From positions 372,001 through 436,000 of the forward strand of contig NZ_NEJH01000004.1 of the NCBI RefSeq assembly GCF_002113025.1: a DNA stretch of 64,000 nucleotides. The letters are read 5' to 3'. Made by a program: the position numbers and the translations under genes. The first letter of the stretch is position 1, and the number at the start of each line of letters is the position of its first letter. A model generated the notes under the pieces. It saw only the letters and a program-made list of their open reading frames with translations. It did no database searches and was not told where the DNA came from. The stretch is from Pseudomonas sp. B28(2017). Lineage in GTDB: Bacteria; Pseudomonadota; Gammaproteobacteria; Pseudomonadales; Pseudomonadaceae. Below are positions 36,495-45,287 of the stretch, piece after piece.

Positions 36495-36542
36495 ACGGCG
36501 GTTCAGGCCCCTTCTGTCACTGGAAGGGACCTGAACCGCCGT
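36495..36542 (+). terminator. long hairpin after minE
   Basis: ACGGCGGTTCAGG and CCTGAACCGCCGT are perfect 13-bp inverted copies, with CCTTC/GAAGG extending the stem inward. The following sequence (TGGCGTTTGTT) has only a weak T-run. Confidence 0.6.
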
Positions 36543-36567
36543 TGGCGTTTGTTACGAGGCTGTTTTA

Positions 36568-37203
36568 ATGCCGTTGTCCAACGTCCACATCATCCATCAG
36601 GACGCCGCCGTACTGGTGGTGAACAAACCGACCCTGTTGCTCTCCGTCCCTGGCCGGGCCGATGACAACAAGGACTGCCTGATTACCCGCCTGCAAGAAA
36701 ACGGCTACCCGGAAGCGCGAATAGTCCATCGGCTGGACTGGGAGACCTCGGGCATCATCCTGCTGGCTCGTGACCCGGACACCCATCGCGAGCTGTCCCG
36801 GCAATTTCACGACCGGGAAACCGAAAAGGCCTACACGGCGTTGTGCTGGGGCCAACCCGAACTGGACAGCGGCAGCATTGACCTGCCCTTGCGCTACGAC
36901 CCACCGACCAAGCCAAGGCATGTGGTCGATCACGAATTCGGCAAGCATGCGCTGACCTTCTGGCGAGTCCTGGAGCGTTGTGGCGACTGGTGCCGCGTCG
37001 AGCTGACACCGATCACTGGCCGCTCCCACCAGTTGCGCGTGCACATGCTCTCGATTGGCCACCCGCTGCTGGGCGATGGGCTGTATGCCCATGAGCAGGC
37101 ACTGGCGGCCTGGCCGCGCCTGTGCCTGCACGCGAGCATGCTCACGTTCACTCATCCCCAGACCGGCGAACGCCTGCGTTTCGAGTGCCCGGCACCGTTC
37201 TGA
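36568..37203 (+). CDS. RluA-family RNA pseudouridine synthase
   Basis: A 211-residue enzyme that isomerises uridine in rRNA or tRNA. The catalytic Asp lies in RIVHRLDWETSGIILLARD (near residues 49-67). The substrate-region segments LTPITGRSHQLRVHM (near 148) and LGDGLYA are also present. There is no S4 domain, which fits the short RluA-like class. The RNA target cannot be told from the sequence. Confidence 0.92.
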   Translation: MPLSNVHIIHQDAAVLVVNKPTLLLSVPGRADDNKDCLITRLQENGYPEARIVHRLDWETSGIILLARDPDTHRELSRQFHDRETEKAYTALCWGQPELDSGSIDLPLRYDPPTKPRHVVDHEFGKHALTFWRVLERCGDWCRVELTPITGRSHQLRVHMLSIGHPLLGDGLYAHEQALAAWPRLCLHASMLTFTHPQTGERLRFECPAPF

Positions 37204-37219
37204 ACGCAACGCACTCCCC

Positions 37220-37334
37220 CTGTAGGAGCGAGCTCGCTCGCGATGGACCCAAGAGCACCACGGGTATTCAGGCAACACGCGTTATCGTTGACGACCATCG
37301 TCGGAACGCCGCCCGGAGCAAGCTCGCTCCTACA
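37220..37334. repeat. REP doublet with GTAGGAGC-type ends
   Basis: CTGTAGGAGCGAGCTCGCTCGC and CCGGAGCAAGCTCGCTCCTAC. The spacer closely resembles the one at 29980. Confidence 0.9.
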
Positions 37335-37391
37335 CCGCCAATTCCCTGACCAATACGTTAAACTGGCGCCATTGCTGTCTGGAGCTACTTT

Positions 37392-38681
37392 ATGCGCGAA
37401 GAGTTGAACCAAGGCCTGATCGACTTCCTCAAGGCCTCCCCTACCCCGTTCCACGCCACCGCCAGCCTTGTAAAGCGCCTGGAAGCGGCGGGCTATCAAC
37501 GCCTCGACGAGCGCGAGCCGTGGAATACCGAAGCCAACGGTCGCTACTACGTCACTCGCAACGACTCTTCGATTGTCGCGATCAAAATGGGCCGTCACTC
37601 GCCTCTGCACGGTGGCATTCGCCTGGTCGGTGCCCATACCGACAGCCCGTGCCTGCGAGTCAAGCCGCAACCGGAACTGCAACGCCAGGGCTTCTGGCAA
37701 TTGGGCGTCGAAGTGTATGGCGGTGCGCTGCTGGCGCCGTGGTTCGACCGTGACCTGTCTCTGGCGGGCCGCGTAACCTTCCGTCGTGATGGCAAGGTCG
37801 AGAGCCAGTTGATCGACTTCAAGGCGCCGGTCGCGATCATCCCGAACCTGGCAATCCACCTCAATCGCGAAGCCAACATGGGCTGGGCAATCAATGCCCA
37901 GACCGAACTGCCGCCGATCCTTGCGCAATTTGCCGGTGACGAGCGCGTGGACTTCCGCGCGGTGCTCACCGATCAACTCGCCCGTGAACACGGCCTGAAC
38001 GCGGACGTTGTGCTCGATTACGAGCTGAGTTTCTACGACGCCCAAAGCGCTGCGGTCATTGGCCTGCATGGCGACTTCATCGCTGGCGCGCGCCTGGACA
38101 ACCTGCTGTCGTGCTACGCCGGCCTGCAAGCGCTGCTGACCGCCGACACCGACGAAACCTGCGTGCTGGTGTGCAACGACCACGAAGAGGTGGGTTCCTG
38201 CTCGGCCTGCGGCGCCGACGGCCCGATGCTTGAGCAAACCTTGCGTCGCCTGCTGCCCGAAGGTGACGAGTTCGTACGCACCATTCAGAAATCCCTGTTG
38301 GTTTCGGCCGACAACGCCCACGGCGTGCACCCGAACTACGCCGACAAACACGATGCCAACCACGGTCCGAAACTCAACGCCGGCCCGGTGATCAAGGTCA
38401 ACAGCAACCAGCGCTACGCCACCAACAGCGAAACCGCCGGGTTCTTCCGTCACCTGTGCATGGCTGAAGAAGTGCCGGTGCAAAGCTTCGTGGTGCGCAG
38501 CGACATGGGCTGCGGTTCGACCATCGGCCCGATCACGGCCAGCCACCTGGGTGTGCGCACCGTGGACATCGGCCTGCCGACGTTCGCCATGCACTCGATC
38601 CGCGAACTGTGCGGCAGCCATGACCTGGCTCACCTGGTCAAGGTGCTGAGCGCGTTCTACGCCTGCCGCGAATTGCCGTAA
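37392..38681 (+). CDS. apeB: M18-family aspartyl aminopeptidase
   Basis: A 429-residue dinuclear-metal aminopeptidase that removes N-terminal acidic or other residues. Metal ligands and catalytic residues appear in [19 protein letters not shown] (near residue 78), [18 protein letters not shown] (near 260) and the C-terminal [13 protein letters not shown] (near 398). GGAG lies before the ATG. Cytoplasmic by family; likely an oligomer. Monocistronic between REP doublets. Confidence 0.95.
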   Translation: MREELNQGLIDFLKASPTPFHATASLVKRLEAAGYQRLDEREPWNTEANGRYYVTRNDSSIVAIKMGRHSPLHGGIRLVGAHTDSPCLRVKPQPELQRQGFWQLGVEVYGGALLAPWFDRDLSLAGRVTFRRDGKVESQLIDFKAPVAIIPNLAIHLNREANMGWAINAQTELPPILAQFAGDERVDFRAVLTDQLAREHGLNADVVLDYELSFYDAQSAAVIGLHGDFIAGARLDNLLSCYAGLQALLTADTDETCVLVCNDHEEVGSCSACGADGPMLEQTLRRLLPEGDEFVRTIQKSLLVSADNAHGVHPNYADKHDANHGPKLNAGPVIKVNSNQRYATNSETAGFFRHLCMAEEVPVQSFVVRSDMGCGSTIGPITASHLGVRTVDIGLPTFAMHSIRELCGSHDLAHLVKVLSAFYACRELP

Positions 38682-38693
38682 CCGCTGAAAGGC

Positions 38694-38760
38694 TTCGCGA
38701 GCAAGCTCGCTCCCACAGGTGAAATGCACTCCAATGTGGGAGCGAGCCTGCTCGCGAAGG
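38694..38760. repeat. REP doublet (REPIN)
   Basis: CTTCGCGAGCAAGCTCGCTCC and GGAGCGAGCCTGCTCGCGAAG about 20 bp apart. Confidence 0.9.
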
Positions 38761-38874
38761 CGGCAGCCCACCCAGCACATGCAAAGATCAACCTGATCCA
38801 TTTTTGATACACCTCACCCCCCGTCAGACAAAAGCCGCCTAGACTTCCAGTATCCCTTCGACAAGGCTGTCACC

Positions 38875-39051
38875 ATGATTTCGATGTCTACCTTTCACGC
38901 CATGCTGATCCCGATTCTTGCCGGGATGCTCCTGCTGGCCGTCGGCTTCAACTTTCGCGATAAAAATGCCGGCGTGTTTGTCATGTGGATCGGCATGCTG
39001 ACCATCCTCGCGACCGTGGTGATCAAGATCCTCGCCAAACTCAACGAATAA
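38875..39051 (+). CDS. small membrane protein, 58 aa
   Basis: A short frame beginning MISMSTFHAMLIPILAGMLL and ending KILAKLNE. It has two hydrophobic segments (about residues 8-23 and 34-53) separated by a polar loop NFRDKNAG. A second in-frame ATG three codons later is possible. It lies 78 bases before the mechanosensitive channel gene on the same strand, so the two may be co-expressed. No family is recognised; the compact two-segment design is the main support. Confidence 0.6.
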   Translation: MISMSTFHAMLIPILAGMLLLAVGFNFRDKNAGVFVMWIGMLTILATVVIKILAKLNE

Positions 39052-39129
39052 TTCATCGCCCTTGGCTCGCATTGATTTTGACGGGCTCGTACACTCGGTC
39101 GATCCGCCCCTTGCGAGGTTGACCGCCTA

Positions 39130-41286
39130 GTGTTCGCTCGTCTTTTTGCCCTCCCGTGTATTTTCCTTGTCTGCCTGATGACGCTACTGTCAGTGGCGCC
39201 CGTCCAGGCGGCCGGCTTGCCTGGCCTGCTCAACAGCCAGGCCAAGACCCAGCCCGAAGCACAGGAGCCGTTGGGGCAATCCCTGGACGAGGTAATCAAG
39301 TCACTGGAGAACGATCAGCAACGTACCAAGCTGCTGACAGACCTGAAAAAGCTCCGTGACACCACCAAAAAGGCCCAGCCGATTACCGAAGAAGGCGTGC
39401 TGGGCCTGATCGGCGGAACCCTGACCAATATCGAGAAGAAGTTCACCGGCGACGACAGTCCGCTCACGCGCTGGTCCAGTGAGTTCGATCAGGCCAGGGA
39501 AGAACTGGTGGCGCTGGCGTTACCGGCCAACGAATGGCTGCCCATGCTGTTCGCCTTCGCCATGATCCTGGTGGTCTGGAGCCTGCTGGCCGCCGCCCTG
39601 ATCTGGATCAGTCACCGCGTGCGAATGCGCTTCGGCCTGCCTGAAGAACTGCCGCAACACCCCCGGGCCCTCGACATGTTGCGCTTTGCCTTGCGCAAGC
39701 TCGGGCCATGGCTGATCGCCCTGGTGATCACGGTCTACATGAGCTATGCCCTGCCCTCGTCCCTGGGCAAAAGCCTGGCCATGGTACTGGCCTATGCACT
39801 GGTGGTCGGGACCTGCTTCTCGGCCATCTGCGTGATTGCCTTTTCCCTGCTCGACGGCCCGCACCGCCACCGCGCCTTGTACATCCTGCGGCACCAGGCG
39901 TTTCGACCACTGTGGCTGATCGGCAGCTTTGCCGCGTTTGGTGAAGCACTGAGCGATCCGCAACTGGTCGACAGCCTCGGCAGCCATCTGGCCCATACCG
40001 CCGCGACTGTCGCCAATGTCCTGGCAGCGCTCTCCACGGGGCGGTTCATCCTGCGCTTCCGCCGGCCGATCGCCCACCTGATCCGCAACCAGCCGCTGTC
40101 CCGACGCCTGACCCGACGTGCCCTCAACGACACCCTGTCGATTCTCGGAACCTTCTGGTACGTGCCGGCGCTGGTGCTGGTGGCCATCTCCCTGTTCGCG
40201 ACGTTCATTTCCGCCGGCGACACCAGCACCGCCCTGCGCCAGTCGCTGATCTGCACCGTTTTGCTGGTGTTGTGCATGGTCATCAACGGCCTGGTACGCC
40301 GCCACGCCCTCAAACCGCAACGCGGCATCCGGCGCTACGCGGTGTATTCGGAACGGCTGAAAAACTTCTTCTACACCATCGTCCACCTGTTGGTGTGGCT
40401 GGCCTTCATCGAACTCGGCCTGCGGGTCTGGGGCATGTCGTTGATCCGCTTTACTGAAGGCGACGGCCACGAAGTCAGCGTCAAACTGTTCAGCCTCGCC
40501 GGCACGCTGCTGTTCGCCTGGCTGATCTGGATTCTCAGCGACACCGCCGTGCATCACGCGCTTACTCGCTCGCGCAAAGGCCTGGCCAATGCCCGCGCAC
40601 AGACGATGATGCCGCTGATCCGCAACGTGCTGTTCGTGGCCATTTTCATCATCGCGCTGATCGTTGCCCTGGCGAACATGGGCATGAACGTCACGCCACT
40701 GCTGGCCGGTGCCGGCGTGATCGGCCTGGCCATCGGTTTTGGTGCGCAATCGCTGGTAGCCGACCTGATTACCGGGCTGTTCATCATCATCGAAGACTCC
40801 CTGGCCATCGACGACTACGTGGATGTCGGCGGCCACCTCGGCACGGTCGAAGGCCTGACCATCCGTACCGTGCGCCTGCGGGACATCGATGGCATCGTCC
40901 ACACGATTCCGTTCAGCGAAATCAAAAGCATCAAGAACTACTCCCGGGAGTTCGGCTACGCGATCTTCCGGGTCGCGGTGCCGGCCAGCATGGACATCGA
41001 CAACGCAATAAAACTGATGCGCGAAGTCGGCCAGAAAATGCGCACCGACCCGCTGCAACGGCGAAATATCTGGTCGCCACTGGAGTTTCAGGGGGTGGAA
41101 AGTTTCGAGTCGGGCAACGCGATCCTTCGCGCCCGTTTCAAGACCGCGCCAATCAAGCAGTGGGAAGTATCGCGAGCGTTCAACCTGTCGCTCAAGCGGC
41201 ACATGGATGAAGCCGGGCTGGACCTGGCGACACCGCGGATGAGTATCCAGGTGATTACCGCGGGTGGGGGCCCGCAGGATGAATAA
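39130..41286 (+). CDS. large MscS-family mechanosensitive channel
   Basis: A 718-residue inner-membrane channel starting at GTG (FARLFALPCIFLVCLMTLLS), with a signal peptide ending near VAPVQAAG. A periplasmic helical region (about 30-130) precedes around ten hydrophobic segments. The MscS pore and beta domain run from about residue 520: GAGVIGLAIGFGAQSLVADL is the pore helix and VGGHLGTVEGLTIRTVRLRD the beta domain. The long extra N-terminal region places it in the larger YbdG/YjeP-like class that protects against osmotic downshock. Confidence 0.9.
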   Translation: MFARLFALPCIFLVCLMTLLSVAPVQAAGLPGLLNSQAKTQPEAQEPLGQSLDEVIKSLENDQQRTKLLTDLKKLRDTTKKAQPITEEGVLGLIGGTLTNIEKKFTGDDSPLTRWSSEFDQAREELVALALPANEWLPMLFAFAMILVVWSLLAAALIWISHRVRMRFGLPEELPQHPRALDMLRFALRKLGPWLIALVITVYMSYALPSSLGKSLAMVLAYALVVGTCFSAICVIAFSLLDGPHRHRALYILRHQAFRPLWLIGSFAAFGEALSDPQLVDSLGSHLAHTAATVANVLAALSTGRFILRFRRPIAHLIRNQPLSRRLTRRALNDTLSILGTFWYVPALVLVAISLFATFISAGDTSTALRQSLICTVLLVLCMVINGLVRRHALKPQRGIRRYAVYSERLKNFFYTIVHLLVWLAFIELGLRVWGMSLIRFTEGDGHEVSVKLFSLAGTLLFAWLIWILSDTAVHHALTRSRKGLANARAQTMMPLIRNVLFVAIFIIALIVALANMGMNVTPLLAGAGVIGLAIGFGAQSLVADLITGLFIIIEDSLAIDDYVDVGGHLGTVEGLTIRTVRLRDIDGIVHTIPFSEIKSIKNYSREFGYAIFRVAVPASMDIDNAIKLMREVGQKMRTDPLQRRNIWSPLEFQGVESFESGNAILRARFKTAPIKQWEVSRAFNLSLKRHMDEAGLDLATPRMSIQVITAGGGPQDE

Positions 41287-41294
41287 TGCTGCCA

Positions 41295-41323
41295 GCCGCT
41301 TGAAACCTGTGGTTTGAAGCGGC
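41295..41323. terminator. convergent hairpin after the MscS gene
   Basis: GCCGCTTGAAACC and GGTTTGAAGCGGC pair around TGT between two convergent genes. The right arm can also pair with CCTTCAAACC just downstream (to 41333), giving a second, mutually exclusive hairpin. T-runs are weak. Confidence 0.55.
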
Positions 41324-41325
41324 CT

Positions 41326-42039
41326 TCAAACCACATCCACCCCGACATGAATCGCATCATGCCGCCAGAATTCCAGGTCGCAGTCGATCAAGCGTTCATG
41401 CTGGTCATAGTTGACCCGGGCAATCTGCAAGCCCGGGCTGCCCGCTGACACCTTCAACGCCGCTGCCGCGTCCACCGACAACGCCGTGGGCACAATCTCG
41501 AAACGCACCCGCCCGTAATGCAAATCGTAATGCCGCGCATACAACTCGGTGATTGACTGATTCAAATCGAAATCGAGGATCCCGGGAAAGTACTGCGGGT
41601 TCAGATAGTGCTCCACATACAGCACCAGTCGCCCGTCGATCCGTCGTGAGCGGCAGATCTGGATCACGCTCGACAACGCCGGCAATTGCAGCCAGGCACA
41701 GACCGCCGCCGATGCCGGTTGCAATCGCGCCGAAATCACCTCGGTGGACGGCACCCGCCCCTGGGCGCTGACCATCGCGTGAAAGTGGCTACGCTGCATC
41801 AGGTTGTACGCCAGGCGTGGCGGCGAGACGAACCAGCCGCGGCGCTCCTCGCGGTAGATCTGCCCTTGTGACTCCAACTGCAACAACGCCTCACGCAAAG
41901 TGATCCGCGTGGTGCCGAACAATTCACTGAGCTTTCGCTCTGCCGGCAACTTGCTGCCGGGGGCCAACAGACCGTGGTCGATCTGCTCCTGAAGCACCTG
42001 GCCGATGGCTGTTACCGCTTTTGTTGCCTCGTCACGCAT
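41326..42039 (-). CDS. GntR-family regulator, HutC/PhnF (UTRA) type
   Basis: A 237-residue regulator. The N-terminal winged helix carries LLAPGSKLPAERKLSELFGT and TRITLREALLQLESQG (about residues 25-60); the C-terminal UTRA ligand domain runs from about 90. The ATG at 42039 has AGGA seven bases upstream. It is divergent from an ABC importer with phosphatase genes. Similar proteins (PhnF, PhnR) respond to phosphonates or phosphate, and operator-like sites resembling the PhnF target lie before both genes. It is probably an autoregulated repressor. Confidence 0.9.
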   Translation of the reverse strand: MRDEATKAVTAIGQVLQEQIDHGLLAPGSKLPAERKLSELFGTTRITLREALLQLESQGQIYREERRGWFVSPPRLAYNLMQRSHFHAMVSAQGRVPSTEVISARLQPASAAVCAWLQLPALSSVIQICRSRRIDGRLVLYVEHYLNPQYFPGILDFDLNQSITELYARHYDLHYGRVRFEIVPTALSVDAAAALKVSAGSPGLQIARVNYDQHERLIDCDLEFWRHDAIHVGVDVV

Positions 42040-42052
42040 CAACGTTTCCTAT

Positions 42053-42066
42053 CTGGACTAGACCAG
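42053..42066. promoter_or_regulatory. operator candidate CTGGACTAGACCAG
   Basis: A near-perfect palindrome 13 bases before the GntR gene start, covering its expected leader. It resembles the TGGTNTAGACCA-type site known for PhnF-like regulators. Confidence 0.5.
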
Positions 42067-42353
42067 CACCAATTCTGGGCAAAACCGCAGCGCAAACCGG
42101 CTCATTCAATAGTCTGCAAGCGTAGGCAGTGCAGATGACCGAGATGTGACAAAGCTGCCCAACGGTCGCCATTCGCTGGCTTCCTCTTCTGTCGACAAGC
42201 TGCAATTCATCGGCCAAGTCCCCTGCCAGCCGGGGTCTTGACCATGGTCTACGCTTAGCAGGCCACTGGCGATACCGTCGAATAAATAGTCATCCAGGGC
42301 GACGAACGACATCAAAGTGTCATCCAGCCCCCTTAAATTGGCTCAGGTATTGC

Positions 42354-42365
42354 TGACCTAGACCA
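42354..42365. promoter_or_regulatory. operator candidate TGACCTAGACCA
   Basis: A related imperfect palindrome about 47 bases before the binding-protein gene. It shares CTAGACCA with the site at 42053. Confidence 0.45.
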
Positions 42366-42412
42366 ACACAAACCGCAATCGCAGCGTTGAACACGACCCA
42401 AGGAGCTTCGGA

Positions 42413-43477
42413 ATGAAACAGTTTTTCCTGGCATCACTGTTAGGCTCGACCATTGCAATGTGCACCGCCGCCATGGCGGCTGATGATTTGAAAACCCTGG
42501 AAGCCGCTGCGAAAGCGGAAGGCGCCGTCAACAGCGTCGGCATGCCCGATGACTGGGCCAACTGGAAAGGCACCTGGGAAGACCTGGCCAAGACGTACGG
42601 CCTGAAGCACATCGATACCGACATGAGCTCTGCCCAGGAGATCGCCAAGTTCGCCGCTGAAAAAGACAACGCCAGCGCCGACATCGGCGACGTCGGTGCA
42701 GCGTTCGGCCCGATTGCGGTCAAACAGAACGTTACCCAGCCCTACAAGCCATCCACCTGGGACCAGGTGCCGACCTGGGCTAAAGACAAGGACGGCCACT
42801 GGGCCCTGGCCTACACCGGCACCATCGCTTTCATCGTCAACAAGAAGTTGCTGCACGGCTCCGAGGCCCCAACCAAGTGGGCTGACCTCAAGGGCGGCAA
42901 ATACAAGGTGTCCATCGGTGACGTGAGCACCGCAGCCCAGGCCGCCAACGGCGTACTGGCCGCGGCACTGGCCAACGGTGGCGACGAGAAGAACCTGAAG
43001 CCTGCATTGGAGCTGTTCGCCGACATCGCCAAGCAAGGTCGCCTGTCGATGGCCAACCCGACCATCGCCACCATGGAAAAGGGCGAGATCGAAGTCGGCG
43101 TGGTCTGGGACTTCAACGGCTTGAGCTACAAGGCCAAGATGGCCAACCCGGATGACTACGTGGTGCTGATCCCGTCCGACGGTTCGGTGATTTCCGGCTA
43201 CACCACCATCATCAACAAGTACGCGAAGAACCCGAACGCCGCCAAGCTGACCCGCGAGTACATCTTCAGCGACGCCGGCCAGATCAACCTGGCCAAGGGC
43301 AACGCCCGTCCGATCCGTGCCGAGCACCTGACCCTGCCAGCCGAAGTGCAGGCCAAGCTGCTGCCTAATGAGCAGTACAAAAAGGTCACGCCGATCAAGG
43401 ACGCGGATGCGTGGGAAAAGACTTCCAAGGCCCTGCCTCAGAAGTGGAATGAAGAAGTCATCGTTGAAATGAAGTAA
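42413..43477 (+). CDS. ABC transporter substrate-binding protein
   Basis: A 354-residue periplasmic binding protein with a signal peptide (MKQFFLASLLGSTIAMCTAA, cleavage after MAA). The fold is of the iron/polyamine/phosphonate (extracellular family 1 or 6) class, with WALAYTGTIAFIVNKKLLHG near residue 125. AAGGAG precedes the ATG. It is the first gene of the importer operon. Ligand not determined; the context favours a phosphorylated or phosphonate compound, while polyamine or ferric iron remain alternatives by fold. Confidence 0.9.
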   Translation: MKQFFLASLLGSTIAMCTAAMAADDLKTLEAAAKAEGAVNSVGMPDDWANWKGTWEDLAKTYGLKHIDTDMSSAQEIAKFAAEKDNASADIGDVGAAFGPIAVKQNVTQPYKPSTWDQVPTWAKDKDGHWALAYTGTIAFIVNKKLLHGSEAPTKWADLKGGKYKVSIGDVSTAAQAANGVLAAALANGGDEKNLKPALELFADIAKQGRLSMANPTIATMEKGEIEVGVVWDFNGLSYKAKMANPDDYVVLIPSDGSVISGYTTIINKYAKNPNAAKLTREYIFSDAGQINLAKGNARPIRAEHLTLPAEVQAKLLPNEQYKKVTPIKDADAWEKTSKALPQKWNEEVIVEMK

Positions 43478-43489
43478 TGCTTTAGATCC

Positions 43490-43580
43490 CTGTGGGAGCG
43501 AGCTTGCTCGCGAAGGCGGCGAAACATTCAAATGACATGTTGAATGTGAAACAGCGTTCGCGAGCAGGCTCGCTCCCACA
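43490..43580. repeat. REP doublet inside the ABC operon
   Basis: CTGTGGGAGCGAGCTTGCTCGC and GCGAGCAGGCTCGCTCCCAC, between the binding-protein gene and the phosphatase-like gene. Such a structure could stabilise the upstream mRNA and favour high levels of the binding protein. Confidence 0.88.
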
Positions 43581-43638
43581 AAGGGATTGAGTTGGCCCCG
43601 AAATTTCCAAATTCCTGTTTCACGGAGTTTTTGCCCCT

Positions 43639-44445
43639 ATGAAACACAACGTCATCCTTGTCGTGCTCGACGGCCTCAACCATGAGGTCGCCCGCCACGC
43701 CATGGGGCACCTGCAGGCTTACGTCGGTGCCGGACGCGCAGCGCTCTACAAACTGGAGTGCGAGTTGCCGGCCCTGTCCCGCCCGCTGTACGAATGCATC
43801 CTGACCGGCGTACCGCCCATCGACAGCGGCATCGTCCACAACAACGTCTCGCGCCTGTCCAACCAACGCAGCATCTATCACTACGCCACCGACGCCGGCC
43901 TTGTGACTGCCGCAGCGGCTTATCACTGGGTCAGTGAGCTGTACAACCGTTCGCCCTTCGTCGCGGCCCGGGATCGACACACCGATGACCCGGAACTGCC
44001 GATCCAACACGGGCATTTCTACTGGAACGACCACTACCCCGACTCGCACCTGTTCGCCGATGCCGAAAGCCTGCGCCTGCGCCATGCACCGAACTTTCTG
44101 TTGATCCACCCGATGAACATCGACGACGCCGGGCACAAGCACGGCCTCGACACCCCGCAGTACCGCAACAGCGCCCGCTCGGCCGACATCATCCTGGCCG
44201 ACTACCTGCAAGGCTGGCTCGATGCTGGTTATCAGGTGCTGGTCACCGCCGACCACGGCATGAACAACGACCACTCCCATAACGGCCTGCTGCCCGAAGA
44301 ACGTGAAGTACCGCTGTTCGTGCTCGGCGATGCCTTCAGCTTCAACGCCAAAGCCGCGCCAAAACAGACTGAAATCTGCGGCACCGTCTGTGAGCTGCTG
44401 GGCGTGCCCCACGACAAACCCGTGTGCCGGGAGCTGCTCAAGTGA
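43639..44445 (+). CDS. alkaline-phosphatase-superfamily phosphodiesterase/phosphatase
   Basis: A 268-residue protein of the nucleotide-pyrophosphatase/phosphodiesterase branch. Metal ligands appear at Asp11 (ILVVLDGLN), in NIDDAGHKHG (near residue 160) and TADHGMNND (near 200). The nucleophile region reads PALSRPLYECILTG, aligning with the PTKTFPNHYTIVTG segment of NPP enzymes, so Ser47 sits where Thr is usual. No signal peptide, so it should act on substrate after import. It lies between the binding-protein and permease genes and overlaps the next gene. Confidence 0.85.
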   Translation: MKHNVILVVLDGLNHEVARHAMGHLQAYVGAGRAALYKLECELPALSRPLYECILTGVPPIDSGIVHNNVSRLSNQRSIYHYATDAGLVTAAAAYHWVSELYNRSPFVAARDRHTDDPELPIQHGHFYWNDHYPDSHLFADAESLRLRHAPNFLLIHPMNIDDAGHKHGLDTPQYRNSARSADIILADYLQGWLDAGYQVLVTADHGMNNDHSHNGLLPEEREVPLFVLGDAFSFNAKAAPKQTEICGTVCELLGVPHDKPVCRELLK

Positions 44446-45287
44446 CCTCCATGACACGCGGAAAATGGCTGGCTGCCTTGTGCCTGGTGCCCTTCGCCCT
44501 GTTCTTTATTGTGTTCGAAATCGCCCCGCTGTTATGGGTGATGATTAACAGCCTGGAATCGGAAGAGTTCGGTTGGGGCCTGGCCAACTTCACCAGGATA
44601 TTCAATTCGAAGTTCTATATGCAGGCGATCCAGTACAGCCTCGAGATCAGTTTCTGGTCCAGCGTGTTCGGGATCATCATTGCCGTGCTCGGGGCCTATT
44701 CCTTGCGTCGGGTCGACTCGAAACTGCGTAATTTCGTCAACGCCTTCGCCAACATGACCAGCAACTTCGCCGGCGTACCCCTGGCTTTTGCGTTCATCAT
44801 CCTGCTGGGTTTCAACGGCACCTTCACCATCATGCTCAAACAGGCCGGCATCATTCAGGACTTCAACCTGTATTCGAAAACCGGGGTGATCATTCTCTAC
44901 ACCTACTTCCAGATTCCCCTTGGCGTGCTGCTGCTCTACCCGGCCTTCGACGCCTTGCGCGAAGACTGGCGCGAGTCCGCCGCGCTGCTCGGCGCGAATG
45001 GCTGGCAGTTCTGGCGCCACATCGGCCTGCCGGTGCTGACCCCGGCACTGCTTGGCACCTTCGTGATCCTGCTGGCCAATGCCCTCGGCGCCTACGCCAC
45101 GGTGTACGCCCTGACCACCGGCAACTTCAACGTGATGCCAATCCGCATCGCGGCGATGGTCTCGGGCGATATTTCCCTGGACCCGAACCTGGCCAGCGCC
45201 CTGGCCGTGGTGCTGGTGGCATTGATGACCCTGGTGACCATCGTGCATCAGCTGCTGTTGAAGAGGAGCTACCATGTCTCGCGCTGA
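44442..45287 (+). CDS. ABC transporter permease 1
   Basis: A 281-residue inner-membrane permease with six hydrophobic segments. I choose the GTG overlapping the preceding stop (GTGA), because GGGAG lies eight bases before it; an ATG three codons later (44451) is the alternative. The permease loop motif for ATPase contact is REDWRESAALLGANGWQFWR (near residue 175). It pairs with the next permease to form the membrane channel. Confidence 0.92.
   Translation: MTSMTRGKWLAALCLVPFALFFIVFEIAPLLWVMINSLESEEFGWGLANFTRIFNSKFYMQAIQYSLEISFWSSVFGIIIAVLGAYSLRRVDSKLRNFVNAFANMTSNFAGVPLAFAFIILLGFNGTFTIMLKQAGIIQDFNLYSKTGVIILYTYFQIPLGVLLLYPAFDALREDWRESAALLGANGWQFWRHIGLPVLTPALLGTFVILLANALGAYATVYALTTGNFNVMPIRIAAMVSGDISLDPNLASALAVVLVALMTLVTIVHQLLLKRSYHVSR

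Larger units (their letters stand above)
42040..42412. other. 373-bp divergent control region of the GntR/ABC locus
   Basis: It holds two operator-like sites, one beside each gene, sharing CTAGACCA followed by CAC after one base. The middle (42070-42340) contains no credible gene or recognised element. Confidence 0.6.

Noticed and set aside
36568..36600. Rho-independent terminator inside the start of the pseudouridine synthase gene
   Set aside because: The long hairpin ends at 36542 and no further stem with T-run is seen across the start.
39520..41202. Open frame of 560 codons antisense to the MscS-type channel
   Set aside because: Rich in Gln, His and Asp with no motif; a shadow of the membrane-protein codons.
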